Source: Okeania sp. SIO1I7
GTDB taxonomy: Bacteria > Cyanobacteriota > Cyanobacteriia > Cyanobacteriales > Microcoleaceae
Direction of reading: 5' to 3'
Assembly: GCA_010672585.1 (NCBI GenBank)
Contig: JAAHGF010000037.1
Location: 1-62,105, forward strand
Length of the DNA stretch: 62,105 nucleotides
In this document: positions 60,314-62,105 of the stretch, piece after piece
Layout: each line of letters opens with the position of its first letter
Numbering within the stretch: the stretch's first letter is position 1
Program-made: the position numbers and the translations under genes
Notes under the pieces: model-generated
The model's input: the letters and a program-made list of their open reading frames with translations, nothing else
Database searches by the model: none
Told to the model about the DNA's origin: nothing

Positions 60314-61234
60314 TCAATTATTTTTTGACGACTTAACGTGCTTAACTAATAATCGAGCGATCGCTTCGAGTTGCTTATGATTAAAACTTTTAATAATTAA
60401 TTTAACTACTTCTTTAGGGTCTTTTGGCAAAGTTACTTTTTTCTGCTCAGAAGCCTTTGCTATTTCCTTAAGGTCTTGACTCGCCACTATTTCCTGTACT
60501 TTTCCTGCTTGGATCAACTCACCTGCTTGATTAAGTTCTTTAATAATTACAGGAGCTAGAATTTGATAAGACAACTTAGAACTAGCGATCGCCTGTCGAG
60601 AATATGTAACTAAAGTCTTCCAAATTTCTGTATTTTCATCCAACTTCAACAAACCATTACAAACCTCTGTAAGCTGTTTTCTAGAATCAGGAGAATCAGC
60701 TTGTTTAAACACCTCCAACATTTCTTTTAACTTACTTTTAACTTGTTGAGCAAATTTAGATTTAGATAGTGTCTTCCCATTTCCAACAGCAGTAGATTGA
60801 GAAACAGTACCACCACCCACTAAAGTATTCAAATTAGTTTCTAATTCTGAAAATAGAGGCAAAGCATTATCAACAATTTCTTGTCCCTCTTCTTCCCTCA
60901 AACCATAGGGACCTTGCAGACGTTCTACTAACTCTTTGAGAGTATCATATCCTTTTAAAAATTGAGACTCTACTGTTTGGTCAATATCAACAGGATTTTC
61001 GCGGATTATTTTGAAACAATCTTCTAAACGGTGAGCTACCTTTTGTACACTGTGCATTCCTAACATAGCAGCCCCACCTTTTACAGAATGAGCTGCTCTA
61101 AACATATCATTAATAGTTTCAGAATCTGACATTGTAGACTTCAAATCTACCAACCCATTTTCTAGAGTAACTAAATGTTCTTCTGCTTCTAATATAAATA
61201 ATTGTTTAATCCGATCGTCTTGTTCTGATGACAC
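60314..61234 (-). CDS. Hpt-domain phosphotransfer protein
   Basis: 306 residues. The N-terminal Hpt domain has the phospho-His at residue 49 in FRAAHSVKGGAAMLGM, preceded by IKQLFILEAEEHLVTLENGL and followed by VQKVAHRLEDCF. No CheA kinase, CheW or receiver domain follows; the remaining 180 residues are helical and unassigned (SKFAQQVKSKLKEMLEVFKQ onward). It resembles the N-terminal part of cyanobacterial CheA-like (PixL/PilL type) proteins as a separate protein. A stand-alone Hpt can relay phosphate between hybrid kinases and response regulators. Several kinases lie upstream in this window but no regulator gene, so a link is only possible. Confidence 0.9.
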   Translation of the reverse strand: MSSEQDDRIKQLFILEAEEHLVTLENGLVDLKSTMSDSETINDMFRAAHSVKGGAAMLGMHSVQKVAHRLEDCFKIIRENPVDIDQTVESQFLKGYDTLKELVERLQGPYGLREEEGQEIVDNALPLFSELETNLNTLVGGGTVSQSTAVGNGKTLSKSKFAQQVKSKLKEMLEVFKQADSPDSRKQLTEVCNGLLKLDENTEIWKTLVTYSRQAIASSKLSYQILAPVIIKELNQAGELIQAGKVQEIVASQDLKEIAKASEQKKVTLPKDPKEVVKLIIKSFNHKQLEAIARLLVKHVKSSKNN

Positions 61235-62105
61235 AATATTTCTCCTAAAAATTAAAATTATTAACTAATTACAGCAGTTTTGGAGTTGACGAGGTACAAA
61301 GTTTTATTGCTCTAGGGAACAGGGAACAGAGAATATAGGAATAATACCAAATCCGGTTATCAAGCATCACTTTTTTCAAATTTATCTCTCACCCTTCAGC
61401 ATAGCTATCTTCTACCTTACCTTCATAAATATTGGTTCTGTCGATCGCCGGATTTTAGTATAAATAGTCTTATAAATGTACCTCACACTTCCTCAAAAGT
61501 GCTGTAAGTAAGAAAAAAAGGAGTTCAGTAGAAAACTCCGTTGACTTGAAGTTACTACTTCTATTCTAGCATTCATAACTAGGTATCTAAAAGCATCTTA
61601 ATGTAATTAATTACATCTATTTTAATCCTTTTTTGACTGATAATTAGCGGATAATTTAATGTTAATACCAAATTCATAAGAAGTTACATAGAAAAATATA
61701 TAGATCGGAGTTGACTGTAGATCGAAATAGACAAGTTAATAAATTTCATAGATGTAAAAGAGGTGTGGGGAATTGGAGAAGTTTTGAGCCATTTATTGTA
61801 TAAAAAAAAGTACATTTTTGTTGAAATTTTATACTGAATAAAAGTGATTACTCATCTCTTTGTTAAAAACATTCCCTTATAATATAGAATCCGGTTATAT
61901 AACATATGTTGATAGTTCTATATTACTTCAATATTTAATCTCCCCCACTCCCCCACTCCCTCACTCCCCCACTCCCCCTCTCCCCCACTCCCCCACTCCC
62001 CCACTCCCCAACCAGAGCCTTAATGGCCTAAATGGCAATTGTGCCAATATTTATAAGCAGCATAAGCCAAAGTAACCACACAAGTGACAATAGCAGATTC
62101 ATCTG
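61235..62105. other. Intergenic, no gene seen
   Basis: Promoter side of the Hpt gene. A CCCCCACTCCC microsatellite at 61940-62010 creates a spurious ORF (61860-62075). Other sequence is AT-rich without recognised features. Confidence 0.5.

Noticed and set aside
61860-62075. 71-aa ORF near the window end
   Set aside because: Its bulk is PTPPLPHS repeats from a CCCCCACTCCC microsatellite.

Overview
The window comes from a filamentous, probably marine cyanobacterium of the Trichodesmium/Okeania type. The evidence is the dispersed HIP1 octamer GCGATCGC (for example near 10866, 19241, 24177, 30484, 46702, 54588), low GC, cyanobacteria-specific families (DUF1825, large pentapeptide protein, HEINNP-type histidine kinases), a nitrogenase-associated ArsC-like protein, and very low coding density. 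I estimate 54-55 % coding; the rest is mostly repeats. The genus is an inference.

Layout. 0.3-5.1 kb: rsmG, nitrogenase-associated protein, orphan amino-acid-type binding protein, pentapeptide protein and a small unknown. 6.1-13.3 kb: two divergent bacterial dynamin-like GTPases on the minus strand separated by a repeat array, then a partly triplicated small membrane-protein gene. 14-20 kb: phosphoribosyltransferase, a subtilase, a TnpB element, an opposite-strand protein resembling the subtilase prodomain, a family-4 uracil-DNA glycosylase and a DUF167 protein. 21-28.5 kb: an aminotransferase, a putative Fe(II)/2-oxoglutarate oxygenase and a SAM methyltransferase, flanked and interrupted by two dead tnpB genes; this may be a small-molecule pathway. 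29-43 kb: housekeeping genes (pyrF, tyrS, PBP1A, dtd, a COG0523 metallochaperone) among repeat arrays. 43-61 kb: a glycosyltransferase, a REC-kinase whose ATP site looks degenerate, a canonical kinase, an NCS1 permease fused to a zinc-finger-like cluster and a complete histidine kinase, then three same-strand hydrolase/cupin genes (cysteine hydrolase, cupin, CocE-like hydrolase), a coiled-coil membrane protein and a stand-alone Hpt protein.

The most interesting biology is the transporter-kinase fusion with its hydrolase neighbourhood (50.6-58.6 kb), and the aminotransferase/oxygenase/methyltransferase group (22.2-28.5 kb). The most striking structural signal is repeats. A non-autonomous element with ends AGGGTTTGC...GCAAGCCCT occurs about 12 times, most copies with a 4-bp target duplication. 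Several other inverted-repeat families, palindromic repeats and tandem arrays are also present. In several places repeats have become part of coding sequence: the 3' ends of rsmG and a dynamin gene, the signal peptide of the binding protein, and insertions inside tnpB pseudogenes. No tRNA, rRNA or CRISPR array was recognised.
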